Below, piece by piece: positions 8,521-16,814 of a stretch of DNA of 64,000 nt (the stretch's first letter is position 1; each line of letters starts with the position of its first letter). Under the pieces are notes generated by a model. That model was not told the DNA's origin. It ran no database searches and worked only from the letters and a program-made list of their open reading frames with translations. Source of the stretch: AV40 sp035568175 (GTDB lineage: Bacteria; Verrucomicrobiota; Verrucomicrobiia; Chthoniobacterales; UBA10450); contig DATMON010000008.1 of the NCBI GenBank assembly GCA_035568175.1, positions 62,001-126,000 of the forward strand. The letters run 5' to 3'. Position numbers and translations under genes: made by a program.

Positions 8521-9000
8521 TCAGCCGTTGACGAAGTAGGCGAACTTCCAGCTTCCTCTGACCCGCGTGATTCCGATCCGGTAGCCGTCGTAGTTGAGCG
8601 ACGGATCGGCAAATTGCGGCGGCGACACCATGAAAGCGCCTTTCTTGACGAATCGCTCCGATAAGATTCCGTCCAGTTCCGGCCAAAGATTTTCCTGCTC
8701 CCAATATTGAAAAACGCCAGGACCCGACATCGGCGGCTCGAGTTTATAACCAAAGTCATCGGTCATCATCGATTTGAGCGTCTCTACATCGCGCCTCGCA
8801 ATCGCTTTACGAAGCCGGCCGATAAACGCCTGGAAGTCGACATCAGTGGCATTCTCACGCAGGTCTGCTTTGGCCTTCTTCTTAAGTTCGGCCTGCTTGA
8901 GTTTTTCTTTCTTTTGCTCAGGCGTTTGGCAGCCAGTAAAGATAAATGCAAGCGCGAGTAAACCGGTAAGCAGGATTCTCATCAGCTTAACGTCTGTCAC
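8521..9000 (-). CDS. Predicted lipoprotein
   Basis: A protein of up to 159 residues with a lipoprotein signal: hydrophobic MRILLTGLLALAFIFTGC, the Cys being the expected lipidated residue. A Lys/Glu-rich helical stretch follows (about 27-50), then a globular part with DVETLKSMMTDDFGY and a C-terminal VRGSWKFAYFVNG, reminiscent of NTF2/SnoaL-like folds; I do not recognise a family. Start is either GTG 9000, which overlaps the PHP gene stop as GTGA, or ATG 8982, which gives a cleaner signal peptide. It probably acts on the periplasmic side of a membrane. Confidence 0.7.
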   Translation of the reverse strand: MTDVKLMRILLTGLLALAFIFTGCQTPEQKKEKLKQAELKKKAKADLRENATDVDFQAFIGRLRKAIARRDVETLKSMMTDDFGYKLEPPMSGPGVFQYWEQENLWPELDGILSERFVKKGAFMVSPPQFADPSLNYDGYRIGITRVRGSWKFAYFVNG

Positions 9001-9761
9001 GTTTGTGATTGGGATTCAAGAGCGGAGGCGCAGGAACGCTGCCGGCGGACCCTCGCCGGATGCGTGAAAAAGAAGAAGTAAATCATGCTGGCAAGATCGA
9101 CAACCGACGCGGATGGGCTCACCACTCGGCGCGGCCCGTTCCTTAGCACTTCGAAAACATTCTCAGTGGTCAACTCACCCGGGCGCGGGATGCTCGTGTA
9201 GTGCCGGCCGAAAGCGTGCAACTGGTGAGCGTCCGAGGTGGCGATGAGCGGTTTGCCAAATTGTGCGGCCACTTTTAAGGCTCGCCGGTTCAAATCGAAA
9301 AGGCCTTTGTGAAAATGACAAAGCTCGATCGCATCGAAGCAGTCGATCTGATCGAGCAGCCGTTCGCCAATCGAGCCTCCGAGCACGTAAAATGGGTGCG
9401 GCGCGAACGTAAAGATCGACAATCCGCGGCGGGCACGAAGTTGCCGGAGATCCTCAAAGTTTTTTAATCCCGCCACCTCAGCCGCCGTCACGTTCAGCAA
9501 AATCGCATCGGCGCCTTCCAACCGCACTTCGGCCGCAGGGATCAGCAAGATCCCCATCGCCGTCGCATCGGCGAAGACTTCGGCGCGATCGAACACCGCA
9601 TCGTGCAAGGTGATGGCGAGCACACCAAAACCGAGTTGCTTTGCACGCTCGAGCAATTGATGCGCCGAATAATCGATGACGTCCTTCGGATCGTCGAGGG
9701 TGTGGATGTGAAGATCGACCTTGATCCAGTCAGGTTCGGTTTTCGGTTCTAAGATCGACAT
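8997..9761 (-). CDS. PHP domain metal-dependent phosphoesterase-like protein
   Basis: A 254-residue protein whose VDLHIHTLDD at 15-24 is the first PHP metal motif; further motif residues are in the AEVRLEG strand, in FAPHPF, and in TSDAHQLHAFGRHYT near 196-210. PHP proteins are usually phosphatases or nucleases; the substrate is unknown. The start codon ATG 9761 is itself part of an AAGATCGACA copy (9751-9760), so residues 1-4, MSIL, are dictated by that word. Two further exact copies lie in this gene (9093, 9412). The C-terminal 30 residues are basic and look unstructured. Confidence 0.8.
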   Translation of the reverse strand: MSILEPKTEPDWIKVDLHIHTLDDPKDVIDYSAHQLLERAKQLGFGVLAITLHDAVFDRAEVFADATAMGILLIPAAEVRLEGADAILLNVTAAEVAGLKNFEDLRQLRARRGLSIFTFAPHPFYVLGGSIGERLLDQIDCFDAIELCHFHKGLFDLNRRALKVAAQFGKPLIATSDAHQLHAFGRHYTSIPRPGELTTENVFEVLRNGPRRVVSPSASVVDLASMIYFFFFTHPARVRRQRSCASALESQSQT

Positions 9762-9858
9762 CGGAATGGAAGTTACCTGCGAATGATAAGCATTTCACTC
9801 GCCAAGGAGACTTGCGACTGGGAACGTTCTGCGGAAGATTTACGCGCTCCGCGCACCT

Positions 9859-9942
9859 GCTCGGGTGGTGGAATGGCAGACACGTACGTTTGAGGGGCGT
9901 ATGCCGAAAGGCATGCGGGTTCAAGTCCCGCCCCGAGCACCA
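9859..9942 (+). tRNA. tRNA-Leu (anticodon GAG)
   Basis: The acceptor arms GCTCGGG (9859-9865) and CCCGAGC (9932-9938) pair fully, followed by A and an encoded CCA. The anticodon loop TTGAGGG gives GAG, read between stem arms TACGT and GCGTA. A long variable arm (GCCGAAAGGC) is present, as expected for tRNA-Leu, and GGTTCAAGTCC is the T arm. It stands alone between the divergent PHP gene and a small zinc-ribbon frame. Confidence 0.96.
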
Positions 9943-10135
9943 AATCCCTTAGCGCGTTAACAGTTTTTGCGGCTGACGACTCTTGATTCAAGCCGCTCAA
10001 GAAAAACGACTTAGTAAAATCAACGTCGATTTCTAAAAAATCTACGAATCCACTTCTCTGGTCAAATCCGATTCCGTTTCGATGCCACACCAGCAAAAGG
10101 GGAGAAAGCGATCGGCAAACGGAGGCACCGCGAAA

Positions 10136-10285
10136 ATGGGAAATGGCAGCACCGTTTGTGCGTTGTGTGGGCGGACCATCAACGCGGGGAGTTCCGCGAG
10201 CCAAGAGCCGGTGATCTACAGCATTTGCCCAGCGTGCAAACGGATGCCGTACCGTAATCCGGGATCAGTCGCTTCGCTTTGCTAG
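10136..10285 (+). CDS. Possible small zinc-ribbon protein, 49 aa
   Basis: A short frame from ATG 10136 (an upstream in-frame ATG is at 10082). It contains CALCG and, about 20 residues later, CPACKR, a two-knuckle Cys4 arrangement that could bind zinc. The C-terminal tail ends with a further Cys. No family is recognised. The paired CxxC motifs are the only evidence; the frame could also be chance. It is the only candidate gene between the tRNA and the PEP-CTERM gene. Confidence 0.4.
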   Translation: MGNGSTVCALCGRTINAGSSASQEPVIYSICPACKRMPYRNPGSVASLC

Positions 10286-10305
10286 CTCAACCGAATCGCA
10301 GTAGC

Positions 10306-11124
10306 TCAGGCCCGGCGGCGGCGAATGAAACGCCACCCACTCAAAATCGCCGAGCCAGCCAGCAGCGACATGACCGACGGCTCTGGAACGGCATGGACCA
10401 CGAGGCTGTTAAAGTAAGCGAATTCGCTCGCGGCGCCGCCAGCGTTGACGTCAAAAAGATTAATCTCGGCGATGTTGGTTGCCGCCAGATTAGAAAAACT
10501 CGATGACGAATAATTCATTGTTCCCGCTACTCCGTTCTCAGTGATCGAAAGGGACCAGGTGTTAGACGCGCCCAGCGTGAAAGTGATATTACTGAAGCCG
10601 TTAGCGGTAAACGGAAGACCGAGATTAAACTGCATTCCGTTGATATTGATTTTATAGGAGTTAACACTGTCTCCCCCAAGGTAATAGAATTCAAAGCGCG
10701 GGTCACCCAAGCCGTCGTTGAGGGCAAAGCCAACCATTCCGCCCGTCTGAACGACGCCGTTATCCATGGCCAGGGAAATCGACTGACCGACTGCCAGCTG
10801 CCTTCCACCACTTGGACCCGTAAACTTCCGCACGGCCGAGGCTGTGTCCCCATTGCTGGCAAACATCCCCCAGGATTCTCCAGAAGTGTCGATGTTACCC
10901 GATGGTGGCATCGCGCCGTTGGCTGCAGACGAACCCATGAAGAATCCGGAGCTTGTTCCACTGGTTAAAACCCACCCTGCGAAACCGCTGCCTCCATTCT
11001 GGCCGTTAACCCACGTGTTTCCAGGCTCGTAAGGCGAATTGCTTGCCTTGTCCGAAGCAGGATCGGCAGCGTCAACGACCGTGACCGTCAGCCCGAGTAA
11101 CAAAATCCAGAGAACAAACTTCAT
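10306..11124 (-). CDS. PEP-CTERM sorting domain secreted protein
   Basis: About 272 residues from ATG 11124; a longer frame to 11172 exists but its first 16 residues do not look like a signal peptide start. MKFVLWILLLGLTVTVVDA is the signal peptide. The centre is Gly/Ser/Asn-rich and beta-like. The C-terminus has the tripartite PEP-CTERM sorting signal: VPEPS, a hydrophobic stretch (VMSLLAGSAILSGW) and a basic tail RRRRA. Such proteins are handled by an exosortase and linked to surface polysaccharide; no exosortase gene is in the window. Ligand or function unknown. Confidence 0.85.
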   Translation of the reverse strand: MKFVLWILLLGLTVTVVDAADPASDKASNSPYEPGNTWVNGQNGGSGFAGWVLTSGTSSGFFMGSSAANGAMPPSGNIDTSGESWGMFASNGDTASAVRKFTGPSGGRQLAVGQSISLAMDNGVVQTGGMVGFALNDGLGDPRFEFYYLGGDSVNSYKININGMQFNLGLPFTANGFSNITFTLGASNTWSLSITENGVAGTMNYSSSSFSNLAATNIAEINLFDVNAGGAASEFAYFNSLVVHAVPEPSVMSLLAGSAILSGWRFIRRRRA

Positions 11125-11267
11125 ATTTTGATTGCGCAATTTTCTGAACCCCAATCCTCCCAATCGCGACATTGTTTGTCGAGCAAAATGTCTGAGTTTC
11201 CATGTTTTTTATGGGTAGTTTGAGACCGCATAGGAACTGGGCTGCGACAAACGATCTGTCTGCTTTA

Positions 11268-12170
11268 CTACTTTGGCGTCGCTAGCTCGACCAGGATAGC
11301 TTTCTGCACGTGGAGCCGGTTCTCCGCTTGATCGAAGATCGTCTGCGCGTGCGCTTCGAACGTTTTCTCATCGATCTCCTGTCCGCGATGCGCCGGCAAA
11401 CAATGCATCACCATCGCGTTACGTTTCGCCAACTTCACCACTGATTCGTTGATCCAGTATGGTCCGAGCTCAGCTTCACGTCGTGCTTCCTCCGCTTCCT
11501 TTCCCATCGAAACCCAAATATCGGTGTAAAGCACGTCGGCATCGCGGGCGGCCGCGGCCACATCCTCCATGCAAGTCACCTTCCCTCCCGCACGCTCGAG
11601 CAATTTCTTCTTTGGCTGATACTTTTTGTGCGACGCGATCCGAAGTTCAAAACCCAATTTTCCGGCCGCGAAAAGCCACGATCGCGCTGTGTTTGAAACA
11701 CCGTCGCCAATGTAGGCGACAACGGTGTTCTCGATTTTCCCGCGCTTTTCAATAACTGTGAAAATGTCGCCGAGAATCTGGCACGGATGCTCGTCATCGG
11801 TCAGCGCGTTGATCGTCGGGACGCCGGAAAACTCGGCGAATTCCTCGATGTCGCTTTGCGCGTAGGTGCGGATGACCGCGCCGTGAATCATTCGGGCCAA
11901 CACCCGCGCCGTGTCCTTAATCAATTCGCCGCGTCCCAGCTGTGCGTCCGCCGCGTTTAAGTAGATTGTTTCTCCGCCGAGTTCGCGGATTCCGACATCA
12001 AACGAAACCCGCGTGCGGGTGGACGGTTTGGAAAAAATCAAAGCCCAGGTTTGCCCCGCCAGCGGCTGCGCCGAAATCTTGCCGCGGCTTGTCTTGAGCT
12101 CGGACGTCCGATGCAGGATCCGCTCGATCTCTACGCGCGAAAGCTGCTCGATGCTGAGAAGATGTTTCAT
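11268..12170 (-). CDS. argF: Ornithine carbamoyltransferase
   Basis: A 300-residue transferase that makes citrulline from ornithine and carbamoyl phosphate. The carbamoyl-phosphate loop STRTR is at 50-54 inside FSKPSTRTRVSFDVG, and the ornithine-side HCLPAHRG motif occurs near residue 250. Length is standard. It is the last gene of the argC-J-B-D-F cluster, 19 bases after argD. argG and argH, which finish arginine synthesis, are not in the window. The 95 bases downstream show no clear terminator. Confidence 0.95.
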   Translation of the reverse strand: MKHLLSIEQLSRVEIERILHRTSELKTSRGKISAQPLAGQTWALIFSKPSTRTRVSFDVGIRELGGETIYLNAADAQLGRGELIKDTARVLARMIHGAVIRTYAQSDIEEFAEFSGVPTINALTDDEHPCQILGDIFTVIEKRGKIENTVVAYIGDGVSNTARSWLFAAGKLGFELRIASHKKYQPKKKLLERAGGKVTCMEDVAAAARDADVLYTDIWVSMGKEAEEARREAELGPYWINESVVKLAKRNAMVMHCLPAHRGQEIDEKTFEAHAQTIFDQAENRLHVQKAILVELATPK

Positions 12171-12189
12171 TCAGTTCTTCCTCGTCCTC

Positions 12190-13461
12190 TCACTCTTTGT
12201 GCGCAAGATCGACAACTAGTTTTTCGATCACGCGCAATCCTTCCTCCGCTTCTGGGCGAGAAAGATTCAATGCCGGCAATAAACGAATCACCGAATTGCC
12301 TGCTGGCACGGTGAGGATACTTCGCTTGTGCAACTCCTTCACGATCTCGACTGCTTTAAATTGTGGTTGGAATTCAATTCCAATCATCAAACCGAGACCG
12401 CGCACAACTTTCACCACTTTCGGAAATCGTTGCTGAATTGATTGCAATTCGCGCAAAAGGAAAGCGCCGGTATCGCGAGCGTTCGCAGCCAGATTTTCGC
12501 GCTCGATCACTTCGAAAACCTTCAAGGCAACCGCGCACGCCAGCGGCGTGCCGCCGAACGTGGTCGCGTGTGTGCCCGCAGAAAGAACGTTCGCGAATTT
12601 CTCCCGCACCCAAAACGCGCCCATCGGAAATCCCCCGCCCAACGATTTCGCCATCGAGACGGCATCGGGCAGGTAGGGGCGATTGACCTCAATCGCCTGC
12701 TCAAGAATGCGCTGCCAGCTTTGGAATTTTCCGGTGCGAAAATGTCCGGCCTGCACTTCGTCGAAGAGCAAAAGTAGATTCCTCTCGTCACAAAGCCGAC
12801 GAAGACCGATCAAATACTCGGGGCTCGCAATCATGATTCCGCTTTCACCCTGCACTGGCTCAATCAAAATGGCTGAAGTCTTTGATGTGATCGCGCCGCG
12901 CATCGCATCGAGGTCGTTGAAGGGTACCTGCTTAAACCCCGGGACTGCGGGTTCGAATCCCTTTTTGACTTTTTCCTGACCGGTTGCCGCGATCCCGGCC
13001 AGCGTTCGGCCATGAAACGATTCGAACGTCGTGATGATTTCGTAGCGACCGTCGTCGTGTCCGAACTTCCTCGCTAATTTGAAGAGACCTTCGTTCGCTT
13101 CCGCGCCGCTGTTGCAGAAAAAAGCTCGCCCCGGCGCGATTAGATCGATAATTCGCTTCGCGAGCCGTCCTTGGAGCTCATTATAATAGAGATTGGAGAC
13201 GTGAATCAGCTTTTGCGACTGCTCGGTCAGCGCCTTGATCATTTCGGGATGGGCGTGACCTAACGAGCAAACCGCGATTCCGCCGGCAAGATCGAGATAG
13301 CGTTTTCCGTCAATGTCCCAAACATAACTTCCGTCGCCGCGCTCAAGAACGAGATCGAACCGCGCATATGAAGGGACAACATTCTGCTCGAACAGCTCGC
13401 GGATGCGTTTTGTTTCGTTTTGCACAATCGCCGACGTCGGCGCGGGTAAAACTTCCTTCAT
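12190..13461 (-). CDS. argD: Acetylornithine aminotransferase
   Basis: A 423-residue class III PLP aminotransferase that converts N-acetylglutamate semialdehyde to N-acetylornithine. Visible are the cofactor segment NSGAEANEG, LLLFDEVQAG with the conserved Asp, and SMAKSLGGGFPMGAFW with the Schiff-base Lys. Its ATG overlaps the argB stop (13458-13461), so translation is probably coupled. An exact AAGATCGACA copy lies close to the 3' end (12203-12212), where it encodes VDLA. Confidence 0.95.
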   Translation of the reverse strand: MKEVLPAPTSAIVQNETKRIRELFEQNVVPSYARFDLVLERGDGSYVWDIDGKRYLDLAGGIAVCSLGHAHPEMIKALTEQSQKLIHVSNLYYNELQGRLAKRIIDLIAPGRAFFCNSGAEANEGLFKLARKFGHDDGRYEIITTFESFHGRTLAGIAATGQEKVKKGFEPAVPGFKQVPFNDLDAMRGAITSKTSAILIEPVQGESGIMIASPEYLIGLRRLCDERNLLLLFDEVQAGHFRTGKFQSWQRILEQAIEVNRPYLPDAVSMAKSLGGGFPMGAFWVREKFANVLSAGTHATTFGGTPLACAVALKVFEVIERENLAANARDTGAFLLRELQSIQQRFPKVVKVVRGLGLMIGIEFQPQFKAVEIVKELHKRSILTVPAGNSVIRLLPALNLSRPEAEEGLRVIEKLVVDLAHKE

Positions 13462-14333
13462 AACACGACCTCGGTTCCAACTCCCGCGTCGGTAAAAATT
13501 TCGAGCAACACCGAATGCGGAATCCTCCCATCCACGAATTGGACTTTTTCAACGCCGCTTTCAATCGCGGCTATCGCGCTGTCCACTTTCGGAATCATCC
13601 CTTCGCCGATCACGCCCTTTTTCCGCCATTTCGGAACATCACTCACGGCCAGGTGAGTTAATAAACTCGCGTCATTTTTTGGATCGCGCAGCAAACCAGG
13701 CACGTCGCTCATGAAAACCAAGCGGCGCGCCTTCAACGCAACGGCGGTTTTAGCCGCCGCGATGTCGGCATTGCAATTGTAAATCTTGCCGTCATCGCCC
13801 AGTGCCGTCGGACTGACTACCGGTGTGACGCTGCGCCGAATGCACTCGCGCAGCGGTTCTACGTTTACGTCGCAAACTTCGCCGACGAATCCGAGATCGA
13901 CATCTCCATCTTTCTCATCTTTCGCCGAGAATTTTCGACACCGAAAAATATCGGGGCCGGCAAAACCCCGCGCTTTCCCGCCGAAATCCTGGATCGCCTT
14001 TACGATGTCAGGATTAATTTCGCGAGAGAGAACGCGATCGACAATTTCCGCGCTGGAAGCGTCGGTCACGCGATAACCGCGCACGAACTCCGATTTCACG
14101 CCCGCTTCTTCCAGCGCGCGCGTGATTGCCTTGCCGCCACCGTGGACGACAACCGGATTGATTCCGACCGCTTCGAGAAAAACCACGTCCCGCGCGACCC
14201 GGTGGCGTTCTTCCAGATCCGGCGAGTCCATGAAACTGCCGCCGTACTTCACCACGAAAACCTGGCTGCGGAAACGCTGGATGTAAGGCAACGCTTCGAG
14301 CAACGTCGCCGCTTTCGAGATAATTTTCTTCAT
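13458..14333 (-). CDS. argB: Acetylglutamate kinase
   Basis: A 291-residue amino acid kinase that phosphorylates N-acetylglutamate. It has FVVKYGGSFMDSP near residue 26, VVHGGGKAI near 61 and a C-terminal MIPKVDSAIAAIESG motif, as in ArgB. The longer form of this family is typical of arginine-inhibited, hexameric enzymes with an N-terminal helix; the N-terminal segment ATLLEALPYIQRF fits that, suggesting feedback control by arginine, though this is inference. It starts on the last base of argJ (14333) and overlaps argD by 4 bases. Confidence 0.95.
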   Translation of the reverse strand: MKKIISKAATLLEALPYIQRFRSQVFVVKYGGSFMDSPDLEERHRVARDVVFLEAVGINPVVVHGGGKAITRALEEAGVKSEFVRGYRVTDASSAEIVDRVLSREINPDIVKAIQDFGGKARGFAGPDIFRCRKFSAKDEKDGDVDLGFVGEVCDVNVEPLRECIRRSVTPVVSPTALGDDGKIYNCNADIAAAKTAVALKARRLVFMSDVPGLLRDPKNDASLLTHLAVSDVPKWRKKGVIGEGMIPKVDSAIAAIESGVEKVQFVDGRIPHSVLLEIFTDAGVGTEVVL

Positions 14334-15649
14334 CAGCCGCCGAGGGTCGCGGGATCGGTAATATCGCCTTTGTTGAACGCAACGTAATTTTCAGTGAGGT
14401 CAGCCGCGTAAAGCAAGAACTCGCCTTGTCCGCGGTGAAGATCGACATGGAGATCGAACTCGGCCGCTAAAGTAATTTTTGCCAGCGTTTTCAAGGCGAC
14501 ATTTGTCGGACGGCCGCGTCGAAATGCAAAAAGAATTTTGCGGCCGCCCGGTTGGGCATAACCCACATCGATCAGCGTTTCATCGACATCGGCTTTTGAA
14601 GAGCCGAGCGCGCAGAGGATTCGGCCCCAGTTCGGGTCGCCGCCGCACCAGCTCGTGCGCACGAGAGAGCTGTTCGCAATCGCACGCGCGGCTGCTTCCG
14701 CCTCGCGATCGTTCCGGGCGCCGCGAACCCGCAGCGCGACAAATCGCGAAGTGCCTTCACCGTCGCGCACAATCATCTTCGCCAGTTCGAGACACACGAA
14801 ATTCAGGGCTACCTGAAATTGCGAACGCCGAATTTCGGATTTCGAATTCCCGGCACGCCCATTCGCGAGCGCGATGACCGAATCGTTCGTGCTCATGTCG
14901 CCATCGACCGTGATTCGATTGAAACTTTTTCCGACCGCAATCTTGAGCGCACGCTTGAGCGCGCTCGGTTCAATCGCCGCGTCGGTGCTAATAAAGCCGA
15001 GCATTGTGGCCATTCCCGGCTGAATCATGCCGGCGCCTTTGCAAATCCCGCCGATCCGAACTGCTGATCTGCCAACCTTGATCTCGACTGCGATTTCTTT
15101 TCGGCACGTATCGGTCGTCATGATCGCCTCGGCGACCTGTCGCGCATTCGATGTCGATCTTGCGATGCGCGGTGCGCACGCTTGAATGCCGCGCTTGATA
15201 TTTTTCATCGGCATCGACACGCCGATCCTACCAGTCGAACAAACTAAGACATCCTCCGTCCTGATTCGCCCTGACAAACTTGACTGCTTAAAGCAGTCAA
15301 GTTTAGCGAGTGCAGATGCGGCAAGACGCGTCATCAATTGGGAATCACGAAGCCCCTGTTGGCCGGTGCAAGCGTTAGCGTTTCCGGAATTCACCACGAT
15401 CGCTCGCGCAAATTTCTTGCTCGCGCGTTGACGGCTGGTTTTTACCGGCGCTGCACAGACCTGATTGGTCGTGAACATTCCCGCCACCGCCGCTGGAATA
15501 TCCGAAACAATCAAAGCTAAATCGCGTTTCTGTCCTTTCTCCGAGCCTTTGCCAGTGCCGAGCTTTTTGATGTCGCAGAAAACCGCGGCGCATTTGAAAC
15601 CGCGCGGTGCGCAAATCGAACCGGAAATCTTTCGAAACGAATTTTTCAA
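14333..15649 (-). CDS. argJ: Glutamate N-acetyltransferase / amino-acid acetyltransferase
   Basis: A roughly 438-residue bifunctional acetyltransferase of the arginine pathway. Near the middle, GMIQPGMATMLGFISTDAA carries the conserved Ala-Thr self-cleavage site. The start chosen is TTG 15649, which overlaps the argC stop as TTGA, like the other junctions here, and begins 13 residues before the conserved APRGFK; an ATG at 15694 would overlap argC by 49 bases. Two insertions stand out: a 29-base palindrome encoding KLDCFKQSSL before EDVLVCSTG, and a repeat-like stretch SKSEIRRSQFQ after ANGRAG. Confidence 0.92.
   Translation of the reverse strand: MKNSFRKISGSICAPRGFKCAAVFCDIKKLGTGKGSEKGQKRDLALIVSDIPAAVAGMFTTNQVCAAPVKTSRQRASKKFARAIVVNSGNANACTGQQGLRDSQLMTRLAASALAKLDCFKQSSLSGRIRTEDVLVCSTGRIGVSMPMKNIKRGIQACAPRIARSTSNARQVAEAIMTTDTCRKEIAVEIKVGRSAVRIGGICKGAGMIQPGMATMLGFISTDAAIEPSALKRALKIAVGKSFNRITVDGDMSTNDSVIALANGRAGNSKSEIRRSQFQVALNFVCLELAKMIVRDGEGTSRFVALRVRGARNDREAEAAARAIANSSLVRTSWCGGDPNWGRILCALGSSKADVDETLIDVGYAQPGGRKILFAFRRGRPTNVALKTLAKITLAAEFDLHVDLHRGQGEFLLYAADLTENYVAFNKGDITDPATLGG
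14811..14851. repeat. Repeat-like insertion inside argJ
   Basis: On the minus strand this stretch reads GGGAATTCGAAATCCGAAAT followed by a similar unit, giving the peptide NSKSEIRRSQFQ inside ArgJ. It is AT-richer and internally repetitive (GAA-TTC and CGAAAT units), unlike the flanking argJ codons. Peptides of this SKSEIRRS style are, from memory, produced by dispersed repeats in verrucomicrobial and related genomes. Lies at a surface-loop position where ArgJ family members vary in length. Confidence 0.45.
15276..15304. repeat. In-frame palindromic element in argJ
   Basis: A 14-base arm AAACTTGACTGCTT (15276-15289), one base A, and the exact reverse complement AAGCAGTCAAGTTT (15291-15304). 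It lies in the argJ reading frame and adds KLDCFKQSSL before the conserved EDVLVCSTG. The same 27 central bases occur at 56647-56673 inside thrC, in the same orientation and same frame. The element keeps the frame open and would form a very stable hairpin in mRNA. Confidence 0.93.
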
Positions 15650-16683
15650 ATCAGCCCAGCGGTCTCGGGAAAGCCGAGCATCAAATTCATGCATTGCACA
15701 GCCTGGCCGCTCGCTCCTTTGACGATGTTATCAATCGCGCTCATAACAACGAGACGGTGCGTGCGTTTGTCGATCTTCCAGGCGACCTCGATCACGTTTG
15801 TGCCGATAACGTTTTTTGTGTCAGGAAGCCGGTCGTCGCCAAGCAGCCGCACAAACGGCTCTTCGGCGTAGGCGCTGTTGAAAACGACTGCCGGATCCAT
15901 GTTTACAACATTGCCCGCGATATCGGCATAAATCGTTGTCACAATCCCACGATTCACCGGCACCAGATGAGGCGTGAATTGGATCACGATTCTCTCGCCG
16001 GCCAAAATCGACAGCTCCTGTTCGATCTCGGAAAGGTGTCGATGCTTCGGGACCCCGTAGGGCCGAACGCTTTCGTTGCACTCCGGAAAAAGATAATCCG
16101 CTTCGACTTTGCGTCCCGCGCCGGTCACACCGCTCATGCTCGCGACTAAAATTGTTTTGCGATCGATCGCCTTCCGTCGAATGAGCGGCCGCAGCGGAAT
16201 AAGAATGCTCGTCGGATAACAACCGGGACAGGCCACCAGTTTCGCTTCGCGAATTTGGTCCCGGTAAATTTCGGGTAAACCGTAAACCGATTGGCCTAAC
16301 AAATCGGGCGCAGGATGATCGTGACCATAAAATTCCTGGTAAACGGCGGGGTCTTTTAGTCTAAAATCGGCGCTCAGATCGATGACGCGCGAGCCGGCTG
16401 TCAAAAGCGGTTTGGCGAACTCGGCAGCGAGACCGTGCGGCAAGGCGAGAAAAACAAGACCGGCCTGGCGCGCAATTTGTTTTGGATCGGGATCGGAAAA
16501 CTTGAGCGCGATCGCAGTCTTCTGGTGGGCAAAGCGCGGAAAAACTTGCGCAAGCGATTTTCCGGCCAATTGCCGCGACGTTGCCGCGACCAGATCGACC
16601 TGCGGATGCGCGAGGAGCAGACGCACCAGTTCCTCGCCGGTATAACCGGAAGCGCCCACCACCGCGACCTTCGTTCTCGTCAC
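15646..16683 (-). CDS. argC: N-acetyl-gamma-glutamyl-phosphate reductase
   Basis: About 345 residues from GTG 16683 (MTRTKVAVVGASGYTGEEL); a longer frame reaches 16791 but its extra 36 residues are unlike the family. It reduces N-acetylglutamyl phosphate with NADPH. Visible are the dinucleotide motif VGASGYTG, the catalytic Cys in ACPGCYPTS and the late substrate motif HLVPVNRG. First gene of the minus-strand argCJBDF cluster; the promoter must lie between 16684 and the divergent floA gene at 16815. Confidence 0.93.
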   Translation of the reverse strand: MTRTKVAVVGASGYTGEELVRLLLAHPQVDLVAATSRQLAGKSLAQVFPRFAHQKTAIALKFSDPDPKQIARQAGLVFLALPHGLAAEFAKPLLTAGSRVIDLSADFRLKDPAVYQEFYGHDHPAPDLLGQSVYGLPEIYRDQIREAKLVACPGCYPTSILIPLRPLIRRKAIDRKTILVASMSGVTGAGRKVEADYLFPECNESVRPYGVPKHRHLSEIEQELSILAGERIVIQFTPHLVPVNRGIVTTIYADIAGNVVNMDPAVVFNSAYAEEPFVRLLGDDRLPDTKNVIGTNVIEVAWKIDKRTHRLVVMSAIDNIVKGASGQAVQCMNLMLGFPETAGLI

Positions 16684-16781
16684 AACGCGCAATGCGTATT
16701 CCGTCTCGCGCGGATTGCAACGAAAAGCTGTAGCCGTGTCCCTCTGCGCGGCGCGGCGGCAAGTCTGCAAACTCGACGTTG

Positions 16782-16800
16782 CGCTTCGCACAGCGAAGCG
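16782..16800. repeat. REP-like hairpin
   Basis: CGCTTCGC, loop ACA, GCGAAGCG form a perfect 8-bp hairpin in the 131-base gap between the divergent argC and floA genes, 15 bases before the floA ATG. No T run follows, so it is not an ordinary terminator. It may be a small palindromic repeat or a regulatory hairpin in the floA leader. Confidence 0.6.
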
Positions 16801-16814
16801 ACTACAGTTTCGTT

